Below, in pieces: positions 35,908-45,515 of a stretch of 64,000 nucleotides of DNA. The first letter of the stretch is position 1; each line of letters begins with the position of its first letter. A program made the translations under genes and the position numbers. The notes under the pieces were generated by a model. The model was given only the letters and a program-made list of their open reading frames with translations, did no database searches and was not told where the DNA came from. Source of the stretch: JAJPHI01 sp035541875 (GTDB lineage: Bacteria; Desulfobacterota; Binatia; Binatales; Binataceae). The DNA is taken from NCBI GenBank assembly GCA_035541875.1, contig DATKML010000051.1, positions 124,001 through 188,000 on the forward strand. The letters are read 5' to 3'.

Positions 35908-36483
35908 CTAGCGGCGGCGGGCGGCTAAAGGAACCGGGCCGAGGAATTGGCCCGGAGCGGGCGAAATAGCAGTTAGCTTGAGCACCGCGTCGGCGAGATC
36001 TGCGAGATTGCGTTGCGCGTCGGCAGTGAGCTTTCCCTCGGCAAAATCAAATGAGGCCAAATAGGCACTCGACGGCACGACGATAGAGCCGAACCACGCG
36101 AGTATGTCGCGCAGATGCCAATCGACGCCGAGATAGTGATGATCGGTCGCACCCATCGCGATGATACCAACCGGCTTGGCCAGTGCTTCGACCGGCAGCT
36201 GATCGAGAAGATTCTTCAGCGCGCCGGTGATCGAACCGCGATACACCGGGCTCGCGATAATCACGGCATCTGCACTCTGGGCACTTTTGATAACGTTCGC
36301 AGTATCGTCGCCAAGCTGCTCGGGTGGTCGGCCATCGGCGAATGCAATTCGTTTGTCCGCGAGATTGATCAGTTCGGTCTCGAGGCCACCGTGCGTCGCA
36401 GCCGCGTGGTCGAGCGCCCATCGGGTTGCCGTTAGCAGCCGGCCCGGAGGCGTTACGCTTCCCAGAATTCCAAGTAATTTCAT
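35908..36483 (-). CDS. NADPH-dependent FMN reductase
   Basis: The 191-residue flavodoxin-like protein has ILGSVTPPGRLLTATRWAL (flavin phosphate loop) and SPVYRGSITGALKNLLDQLP, the hallmark of the SsuE/MsuE/SfnE type FMN reductases. It makes FMNH2 for partner monooxygenases. The gene is 21 bases downstream of an NtaA-type monooxygenase on the same strand, so the two form a two-component oxygenase, like NtaA-NtaB or SfnG-SfnF. The substrate cannot be fixed from sequence. Confidence 0.93.
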   Translation of the reverse strand: MKLLGILGSVTPPGRLLTATRWALDHAAATHGGLETELINLADKRIAFADGRPPEQLGDDTANVIKSAQSADAVIIASPVYRGSITGALKNLLDQLPVEALAKPVGIIAMGATDHHYLGVDWHLRDILAWFGSIVVPSSAYLASFDFAEGKLTADAQRNLADLADAVLKLTAISPAPGQFLGPVPLAARRR

Positions 36484-36504
36484 CAGTAACTTCCGGGCGT
36501 TGGC

Positions 36505-37854
36505 TCAACCAGAGCTGCGCATCTGCTTTTCAGGTTCAAAGAATTGATTCTTCGGCCAGGGCAAACCGAGATTTTCGCGCAGCGTTCTGCCTTCGTATTC
36601 GGTGCGGAACAACTTACGCCGCTGCAACTCGGGAATTACCTTGTCGACGAAATCATCGAGGCCGCCTGGCAGATACGGAAACATGATATTGAAGCCGTCG
36701 CACGCTGCAGTGAAGAGCCATTCCTCCATCTGATCGGCGATCGTCTGCGGCGTCCCGACGAACGCCAAACCGGGATAACCCCCGACCCGCTGCGCCAACT
36801 GACGAACAGTTAGGCCCTCGCGCCTCGCAATTTCGAGTACCCGTTCGCGTCCGCTCTTGCTCGCGTTGGTCTCAGGAATCGGCGGCAACGGTCCGTCCGG
36901 ATCGAACCCGGACGCATCGTGACCGAGCGCAATCGAGAGCGACGCGATCGCACTGTCGTAATGCACCAGCGAATCGAGCCGCGCCCGCTTTTCGCGCGCC
37001 TCGGCGACCGAATCGCCCACCACCACGAAGGCGCCGGGGAGCACTTTCAAATGGTCCGGGTTGCGCCCAAGACGCGTCATCCGCCCCTTAACGTCGGCGT
37101 AAAAGCTGCGACAATCAGCGATCGGTCCGCCGGCGCCAAAGATCATCTCCGCCGTTTCAGCGGCGAGCTGACGGCCCGCCTCAGACGCACCGGCTTGCAC
37201 GATAACAGGCCATCCCTGAATTGGCCGCGCGACGTTCAGCGGCCCACGCACCTTGAAGAACTCTCCCTCATGATTCAGGACGTGCAGCTTTTCCGGATCG
37301 AAGAAGGTGCCCGTCTCCTGATCGCGGATGAATGCATCATCGGCCCAGCTATCCCAAAGACCGGTGACCACGTCGATAAACTCGCGGGCCCGACGATAGC
37401 GAGTCGCGTGTTCGACGTGCTCCTCGAGTCCGAAGTTCATCGCTTCATGCGGGTTGCCCGAGGTAACGACATTCCAGGCCGCACGACCATTACTCAGATG
37501 ATCGAGCGACGCGAATTTGCGTGCGATATGAAAGGGCTCGTTGTAAGTGGTCGAGGCCGTCGCGATAAGCCCGATATGTTCGGTGACTGCGGCCAGCGCC
37601 GGCAACAGGATAAAGGGATCGAACGAGGTCACCGTCGCGCTGCGCTTGAGAGCCTGAATCGGCATATTCAGCACGGCCAAATGATCGGCCATGAAGAAGC
37701 CATCAAACTTGCCACACTCCAGCGTTTGCGCGAAGCGCTTGAGATGCGCGTAGTTGAAATTCGCGTCCGACCACGCGCCGGGATATCGCCAGGCGGCGGT
37801 GTGGATGCTGGCGGGCCGCATGAAGGCGCCCAGATGCAATTGACGTGACGGCAT
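36505..37854 (-). CDS. NtaA/SnaA/DszA-family flavin monooxygenase
   Basis: The 449-residue product has the family signature MRPASIHTAAWRYPGAW, GKFDGFFMADHLAVLN, ASTTYNEPFHIARKFASLDHLSNGRAAWNVVTSGNPHEAMNFG, FFKVRGPLNVARPIQGWPVIVQAGASEAGRQLAA and DGFNIMFPYLPGGLDDFVDKVIPELQRR. The group oxidises nitrilotriacetate, dibenzothiophene sulfone, alkanesulfonates or long-chain alkanes using FMNH2. The reductase follows directly. The gene at the right edge of the window is a distant relative of the same group. Confidence 0.94.
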   Translation of the reverse strand: MPSRQLHLGAFMRPASIHTAAWRYPGAWSDANFNYAHLKRFAQTLECGKFDGFFMADHLAVLNMPIQALKRSATVTSFDPFILLPALAAVTEHIGLIATASTTYNEPFHIARKFASLDHLSNGRAAWNVVTSGNPHEAMNFGLEEHVEHATRYRRAREFIDVVTGLWDSWADDAFIRDQETGTFFDPEKLHVLNHEGEFFKVRGPLNVARPIQGWPVIVQAGASEAGRQLAAETAEMIFGAGGPIADCRSFYADVKGRMTRLGRNPDHLKVLPGAFVVVGDSVAEAREKRARLDSLVHYDSAIASLSIALGHDASGFDPDGPLPPIPETNASKSGRERVLEIARREGLTVRQLAQRVGGYPGLAFVGTPQTIADQMEEWLFTAACDGFNIMFPYLPGGLDDFVDKVIPELQRRKLFRTEYEGRTLRENLGLPWPKNQFFEPEKQMRSSG

Positions 37855-37987
37855 ATCGATAAGGCTCCGTTATGCCTCGACTTAAGCACCACCCCGTATG
37901 CCGCTCAACCCCCAAAATGGAGGCCGTATCCTTCTCTCCCGGATCAATGAATCGTGCAGTAATCGAAGATGCAGCGCGGGCTTGCCG

Positions 37988-40900
37988 TCAGTTCAGCAGC
38001 TCGGAATCGTCTGGTCGCGTCTTAAGTTCTGCCCGCAACTTACGGATAGTTTCGCGCTCGATCGGTTTAGGCACGAACCCATCGACACCGAGTTTGGCAG
38101 CATTTCGATTGTACGCATCGATTTCCGATGCCGATCGGGCCGTGATGATTATTCCGCGGATAGTGTCGTCGCCGAGCCGTGACTTGAGCTCGCAGATCAC
38201 TTCGGTGCCCTTCATGTCCGGCAGATTCATATCGCATAGCACCAGATGGGGTCGGAACTCCGGCGCTGCATCCAGAGCTTCTCGACCCGTCTCCACCGTA
38301 CGGACCTCCAGCTTTTCCCGCTTCAGCAGGCTCGCCGTTGCGACGGCCACACCTGGATGATCCTCTACCAGCAGTACGCGCAAACGCGCTGATTTTCTTG
38401 CCTTCGCCCTCTGCGACTCGTTCTCTGGGGCATCCAGCAAAGCCAAAAGCGCGTGAACATCGATCGGCTTGATCAGATAGTGATCGAACGCCGACGCTGT
38501 CTTTGCGGTCTGCTCATGTGGTTTGAAGCCCGATACTGCGATGAATGTGGCGCCGCGAAGCCGCCTGCGCTCCTTCAGTTTCGCCGCGAGTTCGTAACCA
38601 TCCATTCCCGGCAGGCCGATATCGAGTATGATCGCTTCAGCGCTCAATGCGGCCCCGGCAGCCAGCGCCGCAGCACCATCGGGGAACACGCGGACCTTGT
38701 GACCCGCCTGCTCCAGCGCCATCCTCATGACTTTCGCCAGATTGGGATTGTCCTCTACCATCACGATGGAGCGCCGATGGCTCTTTGACCCTGCTGTCCT
38801 TTGCGCCGGCCGTTCGGGCAGGCTCGCGTCCTCTGATGGCAGCGCCAGGGGCAATCGAACTGTGAATTCACTACCCAGACCCGGACCAGAACTGGCGGCC
38901 TCGATAGTTCCACCGTGCAGCTCGGTAAGTTGTTTGGCGAGCGCTAACCCGATGCCCAGATGCGCCTCGCCGTAGCCAAATTCCGTACTCGTCCCCCTGG
39001 CGAACGGTTCGAAGATTTTCGCGAGATTTGCGGCCTCGATACCCTGTCCGTTGTCTTTACAGCGCAAGACCACGTGCGAACCTTCTCGGCCACCAGAGAG
39101 CTCGATTTTGCCGCCGATGGGCGTGTAGATAGAGGCGTTAGCGAGAAGATTGCCGATGATCTGATCGAGCCGGGCCCGGTCGGCCATAAAGCGCACCGAT
39201 TTAGAGGGAAGCTCGATACGCAGGTCCTGATCACGATCATCAACGACCCTTCGTACGCTCGCCGTCGCCCCCCACAACAGATCACGCAGATCGACAGACT
39301 CTTTCTTCAGTTCGATATGGCCATGCGAAATCCGGCCGATATCGAGCAGATCGTTCAACAGGCGCTGCATCAGCGTTAACTGGTCAGTCGCTACCTTTTC
39401 CAGTTCAGCACGCTCTGCGGACCGCGTCGCGCGCGACAGCACCTGTAGAGCGGTTGATATTGCAGCCAGCGGATTTCTGAGCTCATGACCGAGTAGCGCG
39501 AGGAACTCATCTTTCTTACGGTCGGCTTCGCGCAAAGCTTCCTCCGCTTCTTTGCGCTCCGTGATGTCGGCGCTGAAACCCACCACTCGGCCCTCGCCGA
39601 GTGGTCGTCCCGTGACGAGAAGCCAACGATATTGGCCGTCGCCACGGCGGAGGCGACACTCGTAGGTATAGGGTTCGTTATGCGTTGCCGCTCTCCTGGC
39701 AGTAGCCACGTAAGGCTCGAAATCATCAGGGTGCATGAACTGCGCCCATCCCATCCCGCGCAGGGCATCGAAATCGACCCCGAAAAAATCGAGGTATTGC
39801 TGATTAACGAAGAACAGCCCTTTGGCGTCTCCCTCCCAGATGAGTACCGGAGCGGCGTTCGTCATTGCGCGGAACCGTTCATCGGCTTGGTGCAATGCCT
39901 GCTCAGCCTGTTTGCGCTCGGTGGTGTCGACGTTAAAGCCGACGTAGAGGTCTTCGCTGAGAGGTCGGCCCGTGACGAGCATCCAGCGTTTCTGGCCGTC
40001 GGCGCGAATCACGTGCCCCTCGTAGGTAAACGGCTCGCGCCGCGCTAAGGCTTCGCGAGTGATGGCCAAGTAGCGAGGGAGGTCTTCCGGAGGCACAAAC
40101 CGGGTCCAGCCCATCGCCCGTAGGGACTCGAAATCGACACCGAAGAAATCGAGGTATTGCTGATTACAGAAGAGCAGCCCTTTAGCATCAGCTTCCCAGA
40201 TAAGCACCGGAGCGGCGTTCGCCATTGTGCGAAAACGCTCATCGGCTTCGCGCCATGCCCGCTCAGCTTCTTTGCGCTCAGTGATGTCGACATTAAAGCC
40301 GACAAAGGTGTCGTTGCCGAATGGGCGACCCGTGACAAGGAGCCAGCGATATGGCCCATCGGCACGGCGCGCGCGGACCTCGTGGGTGTAAGGCACACGC
40401 TGCTCAAGGGCTTTCACAGCGACGGCGAGGTAGCTGGCGATGTCGTCAGGATGCACAAACTCCATCCACTTGCGTTCCCGAAGAGCATCTAAATCGACGC
40501 CGAAGAAATCGATGTATTGCTGATTGGCGAAAATAACGTTGTCGAGGTCAGCCTCCCAGATAAGCGCCGGAGCCGCGTTCGCCATGGTGCGGAAGCGTTC
40601 GTCCGCCCGGCGTAACGACTCTTCGGCCTGCTTGCGCTCAGTGATGTCTGCGCAGAAGCCGACCAGGCGGTCTTCGCCAAGCGATCGACCGGTAATAAGC
40701 ATCCAGCGATACTCACCGTCGGCGCGGCGAATTCGGCACTCGTAGTGGAGCGGTTGGCGATGTACGAACGCCTTCCGAACGGCAGCCCTGTAGCCTTCTG
40801 CGTCTTGAGGATGCAGGAATCTGATCCATTGCATCCCGCGAAGTTCATCGAGACCGACGCGAAAGAAGGCGAGGTATTGCTGGTTGGCGAAGACCAGACC

Positions 40901-43810
40901 CGTTTTGTCACCTTCCCAGATGAGCACGGGAGTGTCATTTGCCATCATGCGAAACCGTTCGTCGGCTTGGCGCAGCTTCTCCTCGGCCTCTTTACGCGCG
41001 GTGATGTCGGCGCTGAAGCCGACGAAACGGTCTTCACCGAGTGGTCGTCCCGTAACCAGGAGCCATCGATATTCACCGTCAGCGCGGCGTGCTCGGTGCT
41101 CGCAGGTAAAGGGTTCGCGCTGCTCGAACGCTTTGTTACGCACGGCGAGGTAGCCCTCGATGTCTTCCGGGTGCAGGAATTGAGCCCACTTCATGTCGCG
41201 AAGCGCCTCGAAATCGAGCCCGAAGAAATCGAGGTATTGCTGGTTGGCAAAAAGCAGTCCCTTAGCGTCGCTTTCCCAAATGAGAGCTGGAGCGGCGTTC
41301 GCCATCGCGCGGAAGCGCTCATCGGCTTCGCGCAACTTCTCCTCGGCCTGCTTACTCTCCGTCACGTCGGCACAAAAACCGACGAAACGGTTTTCTCCAA
41401 CTGGTCGCCCGGTAACAAACATCCAGCGATATTGCCCGTCGGCACGACGCGCACGGCACTCGTAGGAGAACGGCTCGCGCCGCGCGTATGCCTCGTTGCG
41501 GACGGCCAGATAGCCTGGCGCGTCATCCGGGTGCAGGAATTGAACCCAGTTCATACCGCGCACGGCGTCGAGATCAGCGCCCAGGAATTCGAGGTAATGC
41601 TCGTTTACGAAGAGCGCCCCACTCATGTCGGTCTCCCAGATCATGACCGGTACGGCATTCGCCATCGCCCGAAAGCAATCATCAGCCTCGCGCAAAGCGT
41701 CTTCAACCTCTTTGCGCTCGGTGATATCTGCGCTGAAACCGACAAAGCGATCTTCATCGAGTGGCCGTCCCGTAATAAGCAACCAGCGATATTGGCGGTC
41801 GGCACGGCGAACACGACACTCGTAACTGAAAGGCTCGCGACGGGAAAACGCCCTGCTATGCACCTCAAGGTAGCCTGCTGCGTCATCCGGATGGAGAAGT
41901 TGAGCCCACTTCCGCGAGCGAAGAGCTTCTAAATCGAGGCCAAAAAAATCAAAGTATTGCTGGTTGCCGAAGATGACATCATTGATGTCAGATTCCCAAA
42001 TGAGCACCGGGGCGGCGTTGGTTATGGCACGAAAGCGCTCGTCGGCTTTGCGCAAGGCTTCCTCGGTCCGCTTTCGCTCTGTGACGTCGATGCAATACTC
42101 GCAGATCGTGCCGTCTCCCAAATCGCGCCCGGCGAAGAGCATCCAACGCCGCGATCCATCCTTGCAAATGAATTCCTTTTCGTACGGACCGATACGCCCC
42201 GTCTCAGCGAACTTTGCGACTTGCGCCTCGCTGCCAGCTATCCACTCTGGCGGGGTCATCATTCGCCAGTTCAGCTCTCCACTCTCAACTTCTGCACGAC
42301 TGTAGCCAGCCATCTTGAGGAACTCGTCGTTTGCGCCAATCAAGGTGCCGCCATGCTTAAAGAACAACACCCCAACCGCGTCCGTTTCGAGCGTTAGCTT
42401 GAGGCGTTCGTTGCTTCGACGTAACTCTTCTTCGACGAGCTTACGGTCGGTGATGTCTCGGATGGTTCCGACGATGCGGGTGCGCTTCGTAATAGTGGAA
42501 GCTTCGACCAAAACACGAGTAACTCTCACCCAGCGCATTGTCCCGTCTGGTCGCAAGATGCGGTATTCGATGTCGAGTCGACCGTCGCCAGCGGCAGCCC
42601 GCACAACGGCCTCATCAACAGTATCGCTGTCATCCGGGTGTCTGGCGTTCCGCAAGACGGAGAGATCCATTTGATCGCTTTGGGCGATCCCAAAGATCTT
42701 GCACACCTGCGGAGAAACATAGGCCACCTGCCCGTCGGTATCGAATTCGAAGACGCCGACGTTGCCGGCTTCCGATGCCAGGCGGTAGCGTTCTTCGCTT
42801 GCGCGTAACTCCTCTTCCGCCTGTTTACGGGCGGTTATGTCGCTGGCTGCGCCTAACCATTCGATGATCTCGCTTCGCTCATCGAGCAGAGGGACTGCTC
42901 GCGAAAAAATCCACCGCACACTGCCATCCGAGCGCAAAAAAGGGTGCTCCAGTTCAAAGGTGGCTTTGTTCCTGATGGCGTCCAGCGCCGCTGCCATCAC
43001 CCTCGCATGATCGTCCACAGGAATATGCCTCTTCAGCCAATCAAGGACCGGAGCTTTGTGCTCAGACAACCGCATGCCCTTGGAGTCGCGCACTTCGCTC
43101 CAATCCGGGCTCATGCGATAGACGATATCGGAAGTGGCATCGACTAAAGCGCGCAACTGCGCTTCCGACTGGCGCAGGCCTTTCTCGGCCCTAGCCCGCT
43201 CCTCGGCCTCGCGGTTCCGGGAAATGATGATGGCTGCGTTCTGTGTCACAACGGCAGCGCGCTTCAAATCCCCCGAAGTAGCATCACGAGGCTCCTTGAA
43301 GTACAGCGTGAACGAACCGACGAGTTCACCCGCCGATGTCTCCACTGGAAAGGACCAACAGGCTCGATACCCATATTGTTCAGCCAGCCATAAGAACGGC
43401 TTCCAGAGCGGCTCCTCACGAACGTCCGGCGTGATAAGCGGCTGCCCTCGATGGACGGCTAGGCCGCAGGCCAGCGATTCGGGGCCAATCTTAAAGCCAT
43501 CGATGTGACGGGCATAAGATTCAGGCATACCGGTCACATGGTGAAGTCCCTCTCGGGCCGAATCCGCGAGGTAAAACGCACACCTCGCTTCGTTGCCATA
43601 CAGCTTGATAGTGGTGGTGATGAGAATATTGAGTGAGACCTCAAGGGGTTCGCCGTTCATCGCGGCCCGGAACGCATTTTTCTGCGTCGTCAGCCAGACC
43701 TCCGCTTCGTGGCGCGGCTCTGAGTTAGGATCGAAATGAGTTTCTGGGGAAAAGGAACCGGGCGATGTGGCCCCCGGCGGCAGGTTCTTGGCTATCGTAT
43801 CCGCCGACAT
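37988..43810 (-). CDS. Giant hybrid sensor histidine kinase: GAF, ten PAS, HisKA, HATPase, two REC
   Basis: The 1940-residue protein begins with a GAF-like domain (residues 55-200). Three diverged PAS domains follow (212-335, 336-463, 464-586), then seven nearly alike PAS units of exactly 120 residues each (587-1426). HisKA carries phospho-acceptor H1442 in LLGHELRNPLAAIS. The ATPase has NLLANAS, DNGQGI and GIGLALAKQL. Two receiver domains follow (from about 1665 IVMVEDNP and 1800 VLLVEDHP, with acceptors in LDIGLPGMDG and CDMNLPDMKG). No transmembrane helix is visible, so it should be cytosolic. The final PAS repeats share FRAM.NAAP.LIWE.D, NQQYLDFFG.D, FLHPDD and YRWLLVTGRPLGED. Confidence 0.95.
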   Translation of the reverse strand: MSADTIAKNLPPGATSPGSFSPETHFDPNSEPRHEAEVWLTTQKNAFRAAMNGEPLEVSLNILITTTIKLYGNEARCAFYLADSAREGLHHVTGMPESYARHIDGFKIGPESLACGLAVHRGQPLITPDVREEPLWKPFLWLAEQYGYRACWSFPVETSAGELVGSFTLYFKEPRDATSGDLKRAAVVTQNAAIIISRNREAEERARAEKGLRQSEAQLRALVDATSDIVYRMSPDWSEVRDSKGMRLSEHKAPVLDWLKRHIPVDDHARVMAAALDAIRNKATFELEHPFLRSDGSVRWIFSRAVPLLDERSEIIEWLGAASDITARKQAEEELRASEERYRLASEAGNVGVFEFDTDGQVAYVSPQVCKIFGIAQSDQMDLSVLRNARHPDDSDTVDEAVVRAAAGDGRLDIEYRILRPDGTMRWVRVTRVLVEASTITKRTRIVGTIRDITDRKLVEEELRRSNERLKLTLETDAVGVLFFKHGGTLIGANDEFLKMAGYSRAEVESGELNWRMMTPPEWIAGSEAQVAKFAETGRIGPYEKEFICKDGSRRWMLFAGRDLGDGTICEYCIDVTERKRTEEALRKADERFRAITNAAPVLIWESDINDVIFGNQQYFDFFGLDLEALRSRKWAQLLHPDDAAGYLEVHSRAFSRREPFSYECRVRRADRQYRWLLITGRPLDEDRFVGFSADITERKEVEDALREADDCFRAMANAVPVMIWETDMSGALFVNEHYLEFLGADLDAVRGMNWVQFLHPDDAPGYLAVRNEAYARREPFSYECRARRADGQYRWMFVTGRPVGENRFVGFCADVTESKQAEEKLREADERFRAMANAAPALIWESDAKGLLFANQQYLDFFGLDFEALRDMKWAQFLHPEDIEGYLAVRNKAFEQREPFTCEHRARRADGEYRWLLVTGRPLGEDRFVGFSADITARKEAEEKLRQADERFRMMANDTPVLIWEGDKTGLVFANQQYLAFFRVGLDELRGMQWIRFLHPQDAEGYRAAVRKAFVHRQPLHYECRIRRADGEYRWMLITGRSLGEDRLVGFCADITERKQAEESLRRADERFRTMANAAPALIWEADLDNVIFANQQYIDFFGVDLDALRERKWMEFVHPDDIASYLAVAVKALEQRVPYTHEVRARRADGPYRWLLVTGRPFGNDTFVGFNVDITERKEAERAWREADERFRTMANAAPVLIWEADAKGLLFCNQQYLDFFGVDFESLRAMGWTRFVPPEDLPRYLAITREALARREPFTYEGHVIRADGQKRWMLVTGRPLSEDLYVGFNVDTTERKQAEQALHQADERFRAMTNAAPVLIWEGDAKGLFFVNQQYLDFFGVDFDALRGMGWAQFMHPDDFEPYVATARRAATHNEPYTYECRLRRGDGQYRWLLVTGRPLGEGRVVGFSADITERKEAEEALREADRKKDEFLALLGHELRNPLAAISTALQVLSRATRSAERAELEKVATDQLTLMQRLLNDLLDIGRISHGHIELKKESVDLRDLLWGATASVRRVVDDRDQDLRIELPSKSVRFMADRARLDQIIGNLLANASIYTPIGGKIELSGGREGSHVVLRCKDNGQGIEAANLAKIFEPFARGTSTEFGYGEAHLGIGLALAKQLTELHGGTIEAASSGPGLGSEFTVRLPLALPSEDASLPERPAQRTAGSKSHRRSIVMVEDNPNLAKVMRMALEQAGHKVRVFPDGAAALAAGAALSAEAIILDIGLPGMDGYELAAKLKERRRLRGATFIAVSGFKPHEQTAKTASAFDHYLIKPIDVHALLALLDAPENESQRAKARKSARLRVLLVEDHPGVAVATASLLKREKLEVRTVETGREALDAAPEFRPHLVLCDMNLPDMKGTEVICELKSRLGDDTIRGIIITARSASEIDAYNRNAAKLGVDGFVPKPIERETIRKLRAELKTRPDDSELLN
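39533..42052 (-). repeat. Seven tandem 360 bp repeats coding PAS domains
   Basis: Seven units of exactly 360 bp lie head to tail with no indels. An equivalent segment reading GAGGTATTGCTG or a close variant recurs at 39791, 40151, 40511, 40871, 41231, 41591 and 41951. The units encode the PAS domains at residues 587-1426 of the kinase. The perfect register implies recent amplification by unequal crossing-over or a constraint on length. Confidence 0.93.
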
Positions 43811-44157
43811 CGAGTCTCCTCAAACAAAATGCAGCCCGTTCAGCAATCCACGCTTCGCCAATCGGGGAATGCCTTGAAGCAAACCCCGACCGTGTCATCC
43901 CCACCTCTGCATCAGCATTGGTCGAGCATCAGGCAGTAGCAAGCCCGACGCCATGCAAGTTAGCAGATTTCACCTATCTCGCGCTGATCACTTTCGTCTT
44001 TTGCAAAAATAATCGACTGAACTGGGGACTCCGCGTGACTTGGGCGGCTCAGTTTCTGCCCCTTGATCGCAGATCAGGGGCGTCGTAAGGTCGCGTCATC
44101 AGCAATAGAGAGGGTAATCTACCCTCATAGGCGCGCATCCCAAGCAGGAGAACTACT
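43811..44157. promoter_or_regulatory. Divergent spacer with leader hairpins upstream of the CmcJ/NvfI-type gene
   Basis: This 347-base region has no credible gene. It holds the promoter region of the giant kinase and the leader of the oxygenase gene. Two hairpins precede the oxygenase: GCCCC-TGATC / GATCA-GGGGC at 44058-44081 (one bulge) and the perfect GAGGGTA-ATC-TACCCTC at 44110-44126. A CAGGAG ribosome site follows shortly before the ATG. The hairpins could be an attenuator or operator; none matches a riboswitch class I know. Confidence 0.5.
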
Positions 44158-45435
44158 ATGGACCGGGTCAAGGATATCGAAAACCACGTTGGGGGAACTC
44201 CGGGAAATCCCTCGTCGGTCTATATTCCACCCTTTGAGCTGACCAAGGGTCAGGGGTCACCAATCGCGGCAAATGGCGGCCTCTCTTATATGTCCCGCGA
44301 TCGCAACGGCGACGCGGGAACCGCGGCGGCTCTGGAAGACGCACTCCGTCTGATTGCGGAAGGCAAGGGCCGAGCCCTCGTCGAGCAGCTGGATAAGGCG
44401 CCTCCCGGACCTATCCAGACCAAGTGGGGCGTCGGCTTCCGGACGCTCGAAGAGTGCCTCGAATATATCCACGCCCAAAAGATGGTGGCTCCGGAAGGTG
44501 GCGTCGTGCTGCCGATGCGCTACACCGTCGACGAGCAGCCGTCGTATTCGATCGTCTCATCAAACGCGCTCTGGAAGGACCCATCGCGCGAGAGCGAGCA
44601 GAAGTTGCTGCGCGAAGATGAACGACAGATCGGACGCCGCGGCCTCTTCTTTCCGATTGTATTGCGCGACGCCCGGCGTATCGGCGAGTACTATCCCGGC
44701 CTCTCGCCCTACAGCGCTGAGTGCATGGATAAGCTCGGCGTGTCGTTGGCCCATTGCGAATCAAAGTGCCAGAATTTTTATGACGCGGCGGAAGTAGAGC
44801 GCGTCTTCTATCCCGAAATAGAGAAACTTCTGTTGGATTTCTTCCCCGGTGCGACCGATGCGCTCGTCTATAACCACGACGTTTTCGATCGCGATTACAA
44901 GGGCGACCGCACTGAGGATCAGGCCAAAAAGAATCCGGGCGTGAACTCGAATTACGCCTATATCGTGCACAACGATTTGAACGACAACAGTGGCCGGATG
45001 CGCTGTTGGGAATTGCTCAGCAAGAATCTGCGGAACTTCGGACGCGAGGTTCGTTACACCGAAGAAGAGGTTCGCGCAAAAATGTCGCGGCGGTTCGTAT
45101 CGATCAATCTTGCGAAACCGATGGAGACGATCCGGCAGAATCCCTTCGTGCTCTGCGCCTGGCCGTCTTTCGCGGATCAGCCTTATATCACCAACTATCG
45201 CGTCTACGACGATCGCGTCGGTGAAACAACTCGCTTTACCTATCGCCCGAACCATGAGTGGTACTGGTTCCCGCAGCAGAAGCCGACCGAAGTATCGATG
45301 CTCAAGTGCTACGACTCGGTCACCGACGGTTCCGTGTCACGCTGGTCGTTCCATGCAGCATGCATCGACCCGACGGCACCCGCTGATGCGCCCTGCCGCC
45401 GCAACGTCGTCGTCCGCTCATTTGTCTTTTTCTAG
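44158..45435 (+). CDS. CmcJ/NvfI-family Fe(II)/2-oxoglutarate-type oxygenase
   Basis: The 425-residue protein has the family core in its C-terminal half. The metal HxD is H271-N-D273 in YIVHNDLND and the distal His is probably H399 in WSFHAACIDP. Family pieces MSRRFVSINLAKPMETIRQNPFVLCAWPSF and PTEVSMLKCYDSVTDG are clear. NvfI is an endoperoxide-forming oxygenase and CmcJ works in cephamycin synthesis, so the group acts on varied small molecules; the reaction here is open. The N-terminal 90 residues are unlike the typical family and longer than usual. It is monocistronic, ended by a very strong terminator. Confidence 0.85.
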   Translation: MDRVKDIENHVGGTPGNPSSVYIPPFELTKGQGSPIAANGGLSYMSRDRNGDAGTAAALEDALRLIAEGKGRALVEQLDKAPPGPIQTKWGVGFRTLEECLEYIHAQKMVAPEGGVVLPMRYTVDEQPSYSIVSSNALWKDPSRESEQKLLREDERQIGRRGLFFPIVLRDARRIGEYYPGLSPYSAECMDKLGVSLAHCESKCQNFYDAAEVERVFYPEIEKLLLDFFPGATDALVYNHDVFDRDYKGDRTEDQAKKNPGVNSNYAYIVHNDLNDNSGRMRCWELLSKNLRNFGREVRYTEEEVRAKMSRRFVSINLAKPMETIRQNPFVLCAWPSFADQPYITNYRVYDDRVGETTRFTYRPNHEWYWFPQQKPTEVSMLKCYDSVTDGSVSRWSFHAACIDPTAPADAPCRRNVVVRSFVFF

Positions 45436-45463
45436 AAAGCTCGGAACACCGAAATCCTAACGA

Positions 45464-45508
45464 GAAACGCAAAGAGCGAGGGAGTATCTCCCTCGCTCTT
45501 TGCGTTTC
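45464..45508. terminator. Bidirectional terminator with 21 bp perfect arms
   Basis: Arms at 45464-45484 and 45488-45508 are perfectly complementary across a TAT loop. Each strand carries a T-rich end, so the hairpin can stop both converging transcripts, the oxygenase (+) and the amidohydrolase (-). Confidence 0.93.
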
Positions 45509-45515
45509 CTCGCGA

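Noticed and set aside
36919..37848. Plus-strand open frame of 309 codons opposite the NtaA-type monooxygenase
   Set aside because: No domain, no ribosome site; shadow of the conserved gene on the other strand.
40745..41932. Long plus-strand open frame (395 codons) antisense to the PAS array
   Set aside because: It repeats with the same 360 bp period as the PAS units, has no family features or ribosome site, and lies wholly inside the kinase gene. It is a shadow of the repeated coding sequence.
39533..42052. Possible CRISPR array because of the regular repeat
   Set aside because: The unit is 360 bp, coding throughout, with no spacers; it encodes PAS domains.
43765..44088. Small plus-strand open frame in the spacer before the CmcJ/NvfI gene
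   Set aside because: It overlaps the start of the kinase gene, lacks a ribosome site and known motifs.
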